Under the pieces are notes generated by a model. The model worked only from the letters and a program-made list of their open reading frames with translations. It searched no databases and was not told the DNA's origin. The translations under genes were made by a program, and so were the position numbers. Positions 33,446 through 42,787 of a stretch of DNA of 64,000 nucleotides are shown here, piece by piece; the first letter of the stretch is position 1; every line of letters starts with the position of its first letter. Source of the DNA: Streptomyces antnestii (GTDB lineage: Bacteria; Actinomycetota; Actinomycetes; Streptomycetales; Streptomycetaceae); contig NZ_RZYA01000006.1 in the NCBI RefSeq assembly GCF_004005495.1, positions 1 to 64,000 on the forward strand, in the 5' to 3' direction.

Positions 33446-35415
33446 TTCACGTACTGCTCCCGGACCTCCCGGTACCGCAGCAGTTCGGCGGCCACCGGAT
33501 CGAGGACGCGGTCCCGGCCGCACCCGGCGGCCGCCTCCCGCAAGCGGCGTTCGGCCTCGAGCCCGTACCGCCGCGCCGGCCCCTTCGCGGCCATCCGGCA
33601 CGACCACTCGACACAGGGTCCGCCCACGATCCCCGCCAGCATCAACAGCACCGGAACCCCGAGATTCGGGTCGAGCACGCCGACGATCTGCCCCAACAGC
33701 CATAGCCCGCCCACGACCTGAAACAGCGTCATCGAGACCTGGGCGAGCACGGCGACCGGCCACCAGCCGGGCCTCGGCAGCCGTCCGGCGGGCGTCCCCG
33801 CCGTGAGCGCGAGTTCGTCGAGTGCCTCCGGCAGCCCCGCCGCTCCCCTGGTCGCCGCCTCCCGCACGGCCTGCCCCCACGGCCCGGGCAGCCCCGCCGA
33901 CGCCCGCTCGCCCACGACGCGCACGGCGTGCTCCACGCGCTGGCGTGCCGTCGCCTCCTCGTCGGCGGGCGCGGGCTTGAGGGTGGTGAAGGTGATGCTG
34001 GGGGCGCGGCGGGCCTCGTACCAGCGCCAGAGCCTGAGCCACGGGGTGCCGCACGCTTTGTTGGCGTTGCGGCGCCAGGCGCGCTCGGCCGCCTGGCCCG
34101 CGGCCTCGGCGCCCACGGCGTCGGCCAGCCGGTCGGTGAACTCCTCCCTGGCGTCCTCGCTGAGCCCGCTCCTGCGCCCGGTCGCGTAGACCGGCCGCAG
34201 CCGCAGCGCCGCCGCGTCGATGTCGGCCGCGATCCGGCGGGACGCGGCGCCCTGTTCGCGCGTGAACTGGTCGAGGGACTCGCGCAGTTCACCGATCCCC
34301 TCGCCGGTGAGCGCCGACAGGGCGAGCACGGTGGCGCCCGGTTCGCCGTGCTCCCCGAGGGCGATCCCGTCCTCGTCGAGCAGGCGCCGCAGATCGTCGA
34401 GTACGAGGTCGGCGGCCTCGCCGGGCAGCCGGTCCACCTGGTTGAGCACGACGAAGGTGACCTCCGCGTGGCCGGCCAGGGGCCGCAGGTAGCGCTCGTG
34501 CAGCATCGCGTCGGCGTACTTCTCGGGGTCGACCACCCAGATGACGGCGTCGACGAGCGCGAGGATCCGGTCGACCTGCTCACGGTGCTCGACGGCCGCC
34601 GAGTCGTGGTCCGGCAGATCGACGAGCACGAGCCCCTTGAGCGGCGCGTCGGCGTGCTGACCGAGCTGACCGGGCTGACCGGGCTGACCGGGCTGAACCT
34701 GGAGCGGGCGGCGGCGCAGCCGGCCAGGGATCCCGAGCCGGTCGAGCAGCCCCGCCGCCCCGTCCGTCCAGCTGCACGCGATGGGCGCGGACGTGGTGGG
34801 CCTGCGCAGCCCCGTCTCGGACAGGGGTACGCCCGCGAGGGCGTTGAAGAGCGTCGACTTGCCGCTGCCGGTGGCGCCCGCGACGGCGACGACGGTGTGC
34901 CGGTCGGAGAGCCTGCGCCGGGCGGCCGCCTCGTCGAGGACGTGGCCCGCCTCCGCGAGCGTCTCGGCGTCGACGCGGGTCCGGGAGAGCCCGACGAGTT
35001 CACGCAGCGCGTCGAGGCGCGTCATGAGCGCCGCGTCGTCGTCGTGCGCGGCGCCGACGTCGTTCGGGACGTGGGTGTCGACCGCGGCCTCGACGTCGAA
35101 CACCCCGGTGTCGGACACGCGTCGCGCGATGAGCCCGTCGTCCCACGCCCCGGCGGCGGATTCGGCGCCCGAACCCTCCGGCTCCCCGGCGTCCACGCGC
35201 TTCACGTGGCGAGGCGGCTCGGCACGGTCCGTTCGCCCGGACGGACCGGACGGACCGCAGCACTCGGCGCGATCCGCCCCCTCGGCCTGATCAGCCTGAC
35301 CGATCTGCTCGGCCTGCTCGGCCAGATCGATGCGATCGGCGTGATCGGCGTGATCGGCGTGATCGATGCGATCGGTGTGATCGGTGTGGTCCGTGACGGC
35401 GGTCACCGCGGTCAC
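33433..35415 (-). CDS. dynB: DynB, membrane-bound bacterial dynamin-like GTPase
   Basis: 660-aa dynamin-like protein. A low-complexity N-terminal region (about 1-140) precedes a GTPase domain with G1 motif GATGSGKST (about 178-186), RRPTTSAP switch region, DLPDHDS (G3) and NQVDRL (G4). A helical stalk follows, and two membrane helices lie around residues 551-600. Together with DynA it stabilises Z-rings during sporulation septation in Streptomyces (known for S. venezuelae). GTG 35415 overlaps the dynA stop (GTGA). Two in-frame 9-base microsatellites encode D-H-A/T and P-G-Q repeats, an unusual feature. Confidence 0.85.
   Translation of the reverse strand: MTAVTAVTDHTDHTDRIDHADHADHADRIDLAEQAEQIGQADQAEGADRAECCGPSGPSGRTDRAEPPRHVKRVDAGEPEGSGAESAAGAWDDGLIARRVSDTGVFDVEAAVDTHVPNDVGAAHDDDAALMTRLDALRELVGLSRTRVDAETLAEAGHVLDEAAARRRLSDRHTVVAVAGATGSGKSTLFNALAGVPLSETGLRRPTTSAPIACSWTDGAAGLLDRLGIPGRLRRRPLQVQPGQPGQPGQLGQHADAPLKGLVLVDLPDHDSAAVEHREQVDRILALVDAVIWVVDPEKYADAMLHERYLRPLAGHAEVTFVVLNQVDRLPGEAADLVLDDLRRLLDEDGIALGEHGEPGATVLALSALTGEGIGELRESLDQFTREQGAASRRIAADIDAAALRLRPVYATGRRSGLSEDAREEFTDRLADAVGAEAAGQAAERAWRRNANKACGTPWLRLWRWYEARRAPSITFTTLKPAPADEEATARQRVEHAVRVVGERASAGLPGPWGQAVREAATRGAAGLPEALDELALTAGTPAGRLPRPGWWPVAVLAQVSMTLFQVVGGLWLLGQIVGVLDPNLGVPVLLMLAGIVGGPCVEWSCRMAAKGPARRYGLEAERRLREAAAGCGRDRVLDPVAAELLRYREVREQYVKVTG
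34657..34701 (-). repeat. In-frame 9-base tandem repeat inside dynB (Pro-Gly-Gln)
   Basis: Four to five copies of CTGACCGGG (plus strand, from 34657) encode a [12 protein letters not shown] tract in the GTPase domain, just before the [11 protein letters not shown]3 region. Being a multiple of three, copy changes keep the frame. Confidence 0.8.
35334..35387 (-). repeat. In-frame 9-base tandem repeat at the N-terminus of dynB (Asp-His-Ala/Thr)
   Basis: Six consecutive 9-base units (GATCGGCGT and variants at 35334, 35343, 35352, 35361, 35370, 35379) encode [18 protein letters not shown] near residues 10-27. The region continues into degenerate D/E-Q-A units. Confidence 0.85.
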
Positions 35416-37025
35416 CTCTCCTTCTGCAGTACGGACAGCGCGGCGATCAGTTCCGCCTGGGACTCGGGGTGTACGTCGAGTGCGTCGAGCGGCGCGAGCC
35501 GGCGTTCGCGCTCCGCCGCGAGCACCTTGTCCAGGTAGTCGGTGAGCAGCCGTCCGCCCCGGTCGCGCAGGCGCAGCGCCCCCTGGGCGCCGATCCGTTC
35601 CGCGAGGGACTCGCCGGCGCTGCGGGCCCGGTTGCCGCCGAGGAGCGCGGTCGCGAGCAGCGCGGCGACGAGTTCCGTGTCGGGCGGCGGGGTGGCGTCG
35701 AGGGCGCGCACCTGTTCCTCCGCGTACTCCTCGAGCATGCGGCGCCAGCGGCGTACCGCCATGCCGATGCGGTGCTCGGCGGTCTCCAGGTCGGGGTCGC
35801 GGGCGGCGAGGCCGTCGGCGGCGCCGGCCGGGTCGCGGCGCCAGGCCTCGTCGATGCGTTCATCGGCGGCGGTGACGGAGCACAGCAGGAGCGCGCCGAG
35901 GCTCTCGGTGAGCGCGTCGAGCAGTTCGGCGGGGGTGCAGTCGAGGGGGTAGCTGCGCCACCGCTTGAGCGCGTCCCCGGCGAGCACGCCGCCGCTCTGC
36001 AGCCGGGTCCGCACGCGCGCGTGCTCCCGCCGGTACGTCTCGTCGACGGCGGCGGTGAGGCGCAGGGCGGCGGCGTACTGGGAGGCGACGGCGCCGGCGA
36101 GTTCGGGCGTGCGGACCCGGAGCGAGTCGATGATCCCGCCCGCGGTACGGGCGATGGCCGTGCCGCGGGCGGTGGGGTCCTGGACCCGGTGGGTGAGCCA
36201 GGCCCGCAGGGGGGCGACGGCGGTGGCGGGCAGGAGGCCTCCGCCACCGGTGGACTCGGGCAGCTCGGGGACGGTGAAGCGCGGTACGTCGCCGAGTCCG
36301 GCCTTGGCGAGCAGGGCCCCGTACTGGCGGGAGACCTCGGCGACCATCTGGTGGGGGACGCGGTCGAGGACGGTGACGAGGGTCGCGTCGTTCTCCTTGG
36401 CGCTGCGCAGCAGGTGCCAGGGCACCGCGTCGGCGTAGCGGGAGGCGGTGGTGACCATGATCCAGATGTCGGCGGCGCTGATGAGCTGGGCGGCGAGTAC
36501 GCGGTTGCGGGCGACGAGGGAGTCGACGTCGGGTGCGTCGAGGAGGGCGAGTCCGCGGGGGAGGCTGCCGGAGGTCTCGACGCGCAGGACGTGTTCGCCG
36601 TCCTCGGTGGCGGCGGGGGCGCCGCTGTCCCGGCCGTCGGGGCGCCGGGGCACCCAGACGCGGGTGAGGTCCGGCAGGACGCGGGCCCGGGAGAACCACG
36701 TGTGGTCCTCCGGGTGGCAGACGAGTACGGGGGTGCGGGTCGTGGGCCGCAGCACGCCCGCCTCGCTGACCCTCCGCCCGACGAGGGAGTTCACGAGGGT
36801 CGACTTCCCGGCGCCGGTCGACCCGCCGATCACGGCGAGCAGGGGGGCTTCTGGGTCACGCAGCCGGGGCACGAGATAGTCGTCGAGCTGCGCGAGGAGT
36901 TCCACCCGGTTGGCACGCGCGCGCGGTGCCCCCGGGAGAGGAAGGGGGAAGCGCGCGGCGGCGACACGGTCGCGCAGCGCGGAGAGTGCGTCGAGCAGCT
37001 GAGGCCGTACGTCCAAGGTCACCAC
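35412..37025 (-). CDS. dynA: DynA, bacterial dynamin-like GTPase
   Basis: About 537-aa dynamin-like GTPase, partner of DynB. G1 motif [10 protein letters not shown] is near residue 68, with [12 protein letters not shown] as switch [10 protein letters not shown] as G3 and VLDRVP near G4. The C-terminal half is a helical bundle without membrane segments, so recruitment to the septum is through DynB and division proteins. The start is uncertain: GTG 37025 matches the usual V-T-L-D-V-R-P N-terminus, but ATG 37064 would add 13 residues; neither has a strong ribosome site. First gene of the dynA-dynB operon. Confidence 0.85.
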   Translation of the reverse strand: MVTLDVRPQLLDALSALRDRVAAARFPLPLPGAPRARANRVELLAQLDDYLVPRLRDPEAPLLAVIGGSTGAGKSTLVNSLVGRRVSEAGVLRPTTRTPVLVCHPEDHTWFSRARVLPDLTRVWVPRRPDGRDSGAPAATEDGEHVLRVETSGSLPRGLALLDAPDVDSLVARNRVLAAQLISAADIWIMVTTASRYADAVPWHLLRSAKENDATLVTVLDRVPHQMVAEVSRQYGALLAKAGLGDVPRFTVPELPESTGGGGLLPATAVAPLRAWLTHRVQDPTARGTAIARTAGGIIDSLRVRTPELAGAVASQYAAALRLTAAVDETYRREHARVRTRLQSGGVLAGDALKRWRSYPLDCTPAELLDALTESLGALLLCSVTAADERIDEAWRRDPAGAADGLAARDPDLETAEHRIGMAVRRWRRMLEEYAEEQVRALDATPPPDTELVAALLATALLGGNRARSAGESLAERIGAQGALRLRDRGGRLLTDYLDKVLAAERERRLAPLDALDVHPESQAELIAALSVLQKER

Positions 37026-37341
37026 ATGCGAAGAATGCCCAATTTTGGCGGCTTTCTGAAGCATATGGACGTCTCTGCGCGCCGATCCGGCCCATCCGGT
37101 CCATGGGACGGAAGGGACGACTGGGGCACAGGCATAACGAGTGCACAACACCCGGGGCGCGAGACGTCAAAAGCGGTGCAGGATTCGTACCTGCCTGCGA
37201 TTATCAGGACCGCTTCACTGAACCTCCACATCGAGCCACGGAGGCGCAGGAGCAGGGACAGGGATCCGGGAGCCCTATCCTTGTCCCCGGCAAGGTCACG
37301 GATCTCCCCCACATCCGTTCCGAGCCACCGGCCACACACCG
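37026..37341. other. Divergent intergenic region, dynA / tRNA-Arg
   Basis: 316 bases containing the promoter of dynA (minus) and of the tRNA (plus). A relatively A/T-rich stretch (37024-37066) marks the likely dynA promoter or leader. I see no reading frame with good codon bias and no clear hexamer pair. Confidence 0.3.
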
Positions 37342-37414
37342 GCCCCCGTAGCTCAGTGGATAGAGCAGGCGCCTTCTAAGCGCTTGGCCGCAGGTTCGAG
37401 TCCTGCCGGGGGCG
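37342..37414 (+). tRNA. tRNA-Arg (anticodon TCT)
   Basis: Complete cloverleaf. Acceptor GCCCCCG (37342-37348) pairs with CGGGGGC (37407-37413), followed by discriminator G37414. The D-arm is GCTC..GAGC, the anticodon loop CTTCTAA has anticodon TCT at 37375-37377, and the T-arm is GCAGG-TTCGAGT-CCTGC. CCA is not encoded, as is common in Streptomyces. It decodes the rare AGA codon. Confidence 0.97.
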
Positions 37415-37503
37415 CCTCTTTCCCTTCCTGGGACCTCCCTGGGGACCTTTCGGCTTCCCCTGTGGGTCTCCTGGGCCCTCTCCCGTGCGCCGTCCGCAGG
37501 ACG

Positions 37504-39726
37504 CTAGCGAGCGGGCGGTAGTGGTGACGTAAGTGTTCCCGCCACGTCAGGCCCTCCCGGCACCCCCACCTCGCCGTACGGCCGCTCCGGCGTTTCACGG
37601 AAGCCGTACGCCGACCACCAGCGCGCCAGCGGGGCGGGCGCCCACCAGGCCCACTTGCCGAGCAGTGCCATCGTCGCGGGCACGAGCAGGCCTCGTACGA
37701 TCGTCGCGTCCACGAGGACCGCGATCACCAGGCCCACCCCGATCATCTTCATGAAGAGGATCGACGAGGTCATGAAGCCGCCGACCACCACGACCAGGAG
37801 CAGCGCCGCACTGGTGATGATCCTGGCGGTGCGCTGGACGCCGAGGGCGACCGACTCGACCGGGTCACCGCTCGCCTCCCACTCCTCGCGGACGCGGGAG
37901 AGCAGGAACACCTCGTAGTCCATGGCGAGGCCGAAGGCGATCGCGACCACCAGGACCGGGAAGTTCGCGTCCACCGCTCCGATCGGCTCGAAGCCCAGGA
38001 GGCCCGAGAGGTGGCCGTCCTGGAAGATCCACTTGATCGCTCCGAACGCGGCCAGGAGCGAGAGGAGGCTGAGGATCACCGACTTGAGTGGGAGGAGGAG
38101 CGAGCCGAAGGCCATGAAGAGGACGAAGAAGGAGACGACGGCCACGAACAGGGCCATCCACGGCAGCCGTTCGCCGATCATGCCGACGATGTCCGCGCGC
38201 GACGCGGGCATGCCGGTGAGGAGCGTCTTCGTGCCGGCCGGGGGCGGTGTCGCGCGCAGGTCGTGGACCATGCTCCGCGCGGCGTCGGACATGGCGTCCG
38301 GCGTGTAGCGGAGCGTGATGCGGGCGTCGTTGCCCTCGAAGGCTGTCGGGGTCGCGGAGGTGACGCCATCGACTCTCGCCAACTCCCCGGCGTATGCGGT
38401 GACTTCGGCTCGGTCCGGCGGTGCGGACGATCCTCGCACGACGGTCGTCATGATCTGGGCGGGGTTCGTGGTGAAGTCCGCCGCGAGGGTCTTGCCGACC
38501 ACCTTCGCGTCGGCGTTCGACGGCAGGACCCATTCGCCGGGGCGCGCCCAGTTGACGCCGAGCAGGGGTGCGCCGAGTCCGACCAGTACGGCGACGATGG
38601 CGAGCGAGGAGAGGACCGGCTTGCGCATGACCGCGTGGGCCGTGCGGTACCAGCGGCCTTCCCTCTCCGGCCCGGTGGCCCGGTCCCTGCCGCCGAGCGG
38701 GATGCGCCACTTGTCGACGCTGTGCCCGGTGTAGCGCAGGAGGGCGGGCAGGAGGGTGAGGGAGCCGACGACCGCGAAGGCGACCACCGCGACCGCCGCG
38801 TACCCCATCGAGGAGAGGAAGCGGGAGGGGAAGAAGACGAGTCCGGCGAAGGAGATCGCCACGGCGATGCCGGAGAACGCGACCGTGCGGCCCGCCGTCG
38901 CGGTGGCCCGCTCGACGGCCGTGTCGATGTCGGCGCCCGCGTGCAGCTCCTCGCGGAAGCGGTTGACCAGGAACAGCGCGTAGTCGATCGCCAGGCCCAG
39001 GCCGAGGATCGTGATGACGTTGATGACCGTGCTGGAGATCTCCGTGAACATCGTCAGGACGCGCAGCACCACGAACGAGCCGAGGGCGACGAACGAGCCG
39101 ACGGCGAGCGGGAGCAGCGCCGCGATCGCACTGCGGAAGATCAGGACCAGGAGGATCAGGAGGACCGGGACCGAGAGCGTCTCGGCGCGCGCGATGTCCG
39201 AGCCGGTGAGGGTGTTGACCTGGTCGGTCATCGCGGCGACTCCGCCGTAGCGGACGGACACGCCGTCGGCCGCGAAGTCACTCTTGATCTTCTCCAGTAC
39301 CTCGACCTGCTTCTGGTCGTCGTCACTGGTGAACTGGACGGTGGCGTAGGCCTGTTGGCCGTCCCTGGAGACGTACGCGCTCCGGTCCTGGCCGCCCGGG
39401 TGCCAGTACGAGTCCAGGCGGGCGATGCCCTCGCGCGGGACGCCGTCCAGTGCGGCCCGGACCGCGTCGCCGAAGGCGGCGACCGTCTCGCCCTCGGTCT
39501 TCGACTCGTACAGGACGATCAGGTCGTTGGACTCGCGCCCGAGCGGCCCGTCGAGGACCTTGTCGGCCTGGACGGACTCACTCGCCGGGTCGTCGAAGCC
39601 GGCCCCTCCGGTGAACGAGCCGAAGACTCCGGTGCCCCACACGCCGGCGAACACCGTGAAGACGACCGCCGCGACGACCACCCATTTCCTGCGCCGCGCG
39701 GTGAACTTCCCTAAAGCTGCAAACAT
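37504..39726 (-). CDS. MMPL/RND-family membrane transporter
   Basis: 740-aa MMPL protein: one N-terminal helix, a large extracytoplasmic domain, five helices with the DYALFLVNRFREE motif, then a repeat of the pattern with DYEVFLLSRVREEW in the second half. This is the twelve-helix RND layout driven by the proton gradient. Members export lipids or hydrophobic compounds. ATG 39726 has AGGGAG upstream; a longer frame upstream is non-coding. The MerR gene lies 242 bases upstream on the same strand and may control it. Confidence 0.9.
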   Translation of the reverse strand: MFAALGKFTARRRKWVVVAAVVFTVFAGVWGTGVFGSFTGGAGFDDPASESVQADKVLDGPLGRESNDLIVLYESKTEGETVAAFGDAVRAALDGVPREGIARLDSYWHPGGQDRSAYVSRDGQQAYATVQFTSDDDQKQVEVLEKIKSDFAADGVSVRYGGVAAMTDQVNTLTGSDIARAETLSVPVLLILLVLIFRSAIAALLPLAVGSFVALGSFVVLRVLTMFTEISSTVINVITILGLGLAIDYALFLVNRFREELHAGADIDTAVERATATAGRTVAFSGIAVAISFAGLVFFPSRFLSSMGYAAVAVVAFAVVGSLTLLPALLRYTGHSVDKWRIPLGGRDRATGPEREGRWYRTAHAVMRKPVLSSLAIVAVLVGLGAPLLGVNWARPGEWVLPSNADAKVVGKTLAADFTTNPAQIMTTVVRGSSAPPDRAEVTAYAGELARVDGVTSATPTAFEGNDARITLRYTPDAMSDAARSMVHDLRATPPPAGTKTLLTGMPASRADIVGMIGERLPWMALFVAVVSFFVLFMAFGSLLLPLKSVILSLLSLLAAFGAIKWIFQDGHLSGLLGFEPIGAVDANFPVLVVAIAFGLAMDYEVFLLSRVREEWEASGDPVESVALGVQRTARIITSAALLLVVVVGGFMTSSILFMKMIGVGLVIAVLVDATIVRGLLVPATMALLGKWAWWAPAPLARWWSAYGFRETPERPYGEVGVPGGPDVAGTLTSPLPPAR

Positions 39727-39738
39727 TTGTGACTCCCT

Positions 39739-39770
39739 GAATCGGTGAATCCGTGAATCCGTGAATCGGT
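39739..39770 (-). repeat. 8-base tandem repeat in the MMPL leader
   Basis: Four copies of GAATCSGT (39739, 39747, 39755, 39763) lie immediately upstream of the ribosome site of the MMPL gene, within its presumed 5-prime leader. Confidence 0.75.
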
Positions 39771-39890
39771 GCGTGGCGGGGAGGGGGGAGCTGTGAGAGA
39801 TGCGGGAGATATTTCGGCGCGCCGATATGCACACCGAGGGGAGTGCGGTGGCCCGCCCCCGCCGAGTAGCCGAGGTCAACTGTAACTCAC

Positions 39891-39902
39891 ACTATCGATA
39901 GT
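39891..39902 (-). promoter_or_regulatory. Palindrome ACTATCGATAGT upstream of the MMPL gene
   Basis: Perfect 12-base inverted repeat in an A/T-rich patch (39883-39912) where the promoter of the MMPL gene should be, 165 bases before its start. Probably an operator, perhaps for the adjacent MerR protein or a distant TetR regulator. Confidence 0.45.
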
Positions 39903-39968
39903 TTCACTATCACCAGTGCCTTCACGTGGCTCTCAAGTGGCCCGGTGGGTTACGGCAGTTGGTCTCCG

Positions 39969-40595
39969 CTAGCCGCGGGCGCGGCCGGAGGCGTCCTCCT
40001 GGGCGATGCGGCGCAGCGCGGACATCGCCGCGTCGCCGAGCACCGTGCCGAGGACGACGCCCTCGACCTTGCCGTCCGCGCTGGGTACGTCGGCGAGTGC
40101 GCCGAGTTCGGCGAGCGCCAACTCGCCTGCGGCAGACGCGTACTTGTCGAGCAGTGTGAGCAGGTCACCGCGGTCCAGGTCGCGGTACGTCAGCACGATC
40201 TGGACGAGCGACTGCCAGCCCGGGTTCTGCGGCTTCGCCGTCCAGCCGTGCCGGGTCACGAGCTCGCGCACCTCGGCCTCGGCCCGCTCCCGGTCCTCGT
40301 CGGTGCCCCGCTCGACGGCCGCCCGGGTCACCGCGGACTGGGCGACGCCGAGCATGCCGTGGACCGAGCGCGTCGGGGAGTCGACCTCGGCCAGGACGTC
40401 GCGCGCGGCGGCCACGGACAGCCCGCCGACCTCCAGCATGGCCCGGATCAGCTTGAGCCGGCGGACATGGGAATCGTCGTACGCGACCTGGTTCGGGCTG
40501 GTGCGCTCGCCCGGGGGCAACAGGCCCTCGCGCGAGTAGTACTTGATGGTGGGAACCGGAACTCCGGTACGCCGCGCCAGCTCTCCGATACGCAT
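39969..40595 (-). CDS. MerR-family transcriptional regulator
   Basis: 208-aa regulator. The N-terminal MerR winged helix (MRIGELARRTGVPVPTIKYYSREGLLPP, residues 1-28) is followed by the usual dimerisation helix and a Leu/Ala-rich effector domain without the Cys metal ligands of metal sensors, so a hydrophobic drug or lipid ligand is more likely. ATG 40595 has AGGGA directly before it (very short spacing). It is upstream of and co-oriented with the MMPL exporter, a common regulator-pump pairing. Confidence 0.88.
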   Translation of the reverse strand: MRIGELARRTGVPVPTIKYYSREGLLPPGERTSPNQVAYDDSHVRRLKLIRAMLEVGGLSVAAARDVLAEVDSPTRSVHGMLGVAQSAVTRAAVERGTDEDRERAEAEVRELVTRHGWTAKPQNPGWQSLVQIVLTYRDLDRGDLLTLLDKYASAAGELALAELGALADVPSADGKVEGVVLGTVLGDAAMSALRRIAQEDASGRARG

Positions 40596-40673
40596 TCCCT
40601 GAGGATACTGCGCGTCCCTGCGCGTCCCACATTCCGTTTATCGCCGCTGAATTCCCTCCCGGTCCCGTCTCGT

Positions 40674-42635
40674 TCAGCTTCCGCCTCCGCTTCCGCTTCC
40701 TCTTCCGCTTCCTCTTCCGTACAGGTCCTCAATCTCCCGCGCGTACGCGGCCGCGACCGCGTGCCGCTTGATCTTCAGGGAGGGGGTGAGGAGGCCGTTG
40801 TCCTCCGTGAACTCGCCTTCCACCAGGGCGAACTTGCGGATGGACTCGGCCCGCGAGACCGCCTCGTTCGCGTAGTCGACGGCCTCCTGCACCGCTGCGA
40901 GCATCCGCGGGTCGCGGACGACCTCGGACATCGGGGTGCCGGCGGGCATCTTGCGTACGGACAGCCAGTGCGCCACCGCCTCCGGCTCCAGCGTGATCAG
41001 GGCGCCGACGTAGGAGCGGTTGTCGCCCACGACGATGCACTGGCCGACCGGCGGGCGGCTGCGGAGGCGGTCCTCCAGGACGGCCGGCGAGACGTTCTTG
41101 CCGCCGGAGGTGACGAGGATGTCCTTCTTGCGGCCGGTGATGGTGAGGTAGCCGTCCTCGTCGAGGGCGCCCAGGTCACCGGTGGCGAACCAGCCGTCGT
41201 CGAGCACCTGCGCGGTGGCCTCGGGGTTGTTCCGGTACCCGCCGAACACGATGCCGCCCCTGATGAGCACCTCGCCGTCGTCGGCGATCCGCACGGCCGT
41301 GCCGGGCACCGGGAGGCCGACCGTCCCGGGGCGTGGGGCGAGCGGCGGGGTGATGGTGGCGGCGGCGCTGGTCTCCGTCAGGCCGTAGCCCTCGTAGACG
41401 AGGATTCCGGCGGCGTAGAAGAACAGGCTGAGGCGGCGGTCGAGGGGGGAGCCGCCGCTGATCGCGTAGCGCAGGCGGCCGCCGAGTTCCTTGCGTACGC
41501 GGCGGTACACGAGGACGTCGTACAGGGCGTGGGCGAGGCGCAGGCCGACGGACGGGCCCTCGCCGTGGCCGAGGAAGCGGGCCAGGTGTGCCTCGCCGTA
41601 GGACACCGCGATCCGGTCGGCCCGGTCGAAGGACGCGCCGCGGCCGAGCTTTTCCGCGGTGGCCCGGCCCGTGTCGTGGATCTTCTCGAAGAGGTACGGC
41701 ACTCCGACGACGAACGTCGGTCTGAAGGAGCGGAGTTGGGGCCGCAGTTCCTCCGGCTTGATGCCGGGGCAGTGGCCGAGTTCGATACGGGCGAGCTGGC
41801 AGGCGATCTGGAGGGTGCGGCCGAGGATGTGCGCGAGGGGCAGGAACAGCAGCGTCGACGCGATCTGTCCGGACACCTCCTTGAAGATGGGGTGCAGCAG
41901 TTCGACGGTGTTCGCGGCCTCGGCGTGCAGGTTTCCGTGGGTGAGGACGCAGCCCTTGGGCTTGCCGGTGGTCCCGGAGGTGTAGCAGACGGTCGCGACC
42001 GTGTCGGGGGTGAGGGCCGCGCGCCGCTCGGTGATCTCCTTGTCGGCCACCTCCCGTCCCAGCGTGGCGAGTTCGAGGACGGCGCCCGCGTCCAGCTCCC
42101 AGCAGCGCGGCCGGTCCTCCTCGGGCAGCGCGGCGAGCGCGGCCCGCACGGTGGCCGTGTTCTCGGGCGTCTCGGTGATCAGATGGCGCGCGCCCGAGTC
42201 CCGCACGATCCATTCGATCTGCTCGGCCGACGACGTGGCGTAGACGGGCACGGTCTGCCCGCCGGCCGCCCAGATGGCGAAGTCGAGGACCGTCCACTCG
42301 TAGCGGGTACGGGACATCAGGGCGACGCGCCCGCCGGGTTCGAGGCCGCCCGCGACGAGGCCCTTGGCGGCCTCGGTCACCTCGCGCGCGAAGGCCGCCG
42401 CGGTGACGGGACGCCAGTGGTCGCCCTCCTTGCGCCGCAGGACGACCGCGTCGGGGGCCTCGGCGGCGTTCGTGAAGGGGATGTCGGCGGGCGTGCCCCC
42501 GGCGGGGTCCGCGGCGAGCGCGGCCGTCCGCACCTCCCGCACGGTCCCGTGCTCGTCCTTGACCGTCTCGACGGCGGCCCGCTCCGCCAGGTCGCTGCGC
42601 TGTCGTGCCCGATGAAGATCCTTGCGTACGCCCAT
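40674..42635 (-). CDS. Long-chain acyl-CoA ligase (FadD15-like)
   Basis: 653-aa AMP-forming ligase that activates fatty acids with ATP and CoA. AMP-binding motif YTSGTTGKPKGCVLTHGN (about 190-207), YGLTETSAA (about 430), [21 protein letters not shown] and the catalytic Lys region near the C-terminus are visible. The tail after DLYG is an artefact-like Gly/Ser/Arg repeat encoded by a 6-base microsatellite. ATG 42635 has GGAG upstream. Likely controlled by the TetR gene that precedes it on the same strand, as for other fatty-acid degradation genes. Confidence 0.9.
   Translation of the reverse strand: MGVRKDLHRARQRSDLAERAAVETVKDEHGTVREVRTAALAADPAGGTPADIPFTNAAEAPDAVVLRRKEGDHWRPVTAAAFAREVTEAAKGLVAGGLEPGGRVALMSRTRYEWTVLDFAIWAAGGQTVPVYATSSAEQIEWIVRDSGARHLITETPENTATVRAALAALPEEDRPRCWELDAGAVLELATLGREVADKEITERRAALTPDTVATVCYTSGTTGKPKGCVLTHGNLHAEAANTVELLHPIFKEVSGQIASTLLFLPLAHILGRTLQIACQLARIELGHCPGIKPEELRPQLRSFRPTFVVGVPYLFEKIHDTGRATAEKLGRGASFDRADRIAVSYGEAHLARFLGHGEGPSVGLRLAHALYDVLVYRRVRKELGGRLRYAISGGSPLDRRLSLFFYAAGILVYEGYGLTETSAAATITPPLAPRPGTVGLPVPGTAVRIADDGEVLIRGGIVFGGYRNNPEATAQVLDDGWFATGDLGALDEDGYLTITGRKKDILVTSGGKNVSPAVLEDRLRSRPPVGQCIVVGDNRSYVGALITLEPEAVAHWLSVRKMPAGTPMSEVVRDPRMLAAVQEAVDYANEAVSRAESIRKFALVEGEFTEDNGLLTPSLKIKRHAVAAAYAREIEDLYGRGSGRGSGSGGGS
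40678..40720 (-). repeat. Hexamer microsatellite encoding the C-terminal Gly/Ser tail of the acyl-CoA ligase
   Basis: About seven tandem copies of CTTCCG and close variants (CTTCCT) directly before the stop codon encode R-G-S-G-R-G-S-G-S-G-G-G-S. The repeat keeps the frame and gives the enzyme a low-complexity tail. Confidence 0.7.
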
Positions 42636-42704
42636 GACGGCTCCAGGTCGCGGCTGACGTGATCCCTGCGTCTCGCTCGTCCACTCACACACACAGACTT
42701 ACAG

Positions 42705-42737
42705 ACTTACTCGGGCGTCAACTTACTCACGCGTAAC
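42705..42737 (-). promoter_or_regulatory. Direct repeat upstream of the acyl-CoA ligase gene
   Basis: ACTTACTCGGGCGTCAAC (42705-42722) and ACTTACTCACGCGTAAC (42721-42737) are near-identical copies 16 bases apart in the promoter region of the ligase gene. The second contains the partial dyad TTAC..GTAA. Candidate binding sites for the neighbouring TetR regulator. Confidence 0.45.
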
Positions 42738-42787
42738 GGAAATTCAATGGGGCCGACGTGAGGAAACGCGGGGCCTGAGCGGCCGGG

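Noticed and set aside
37342..37414. tRNA-Arg as an integration site for a mobile element
   Set aside because: No duplicated 3-prime tRNA end, integrase or excisionase gene is found on either side in this window.
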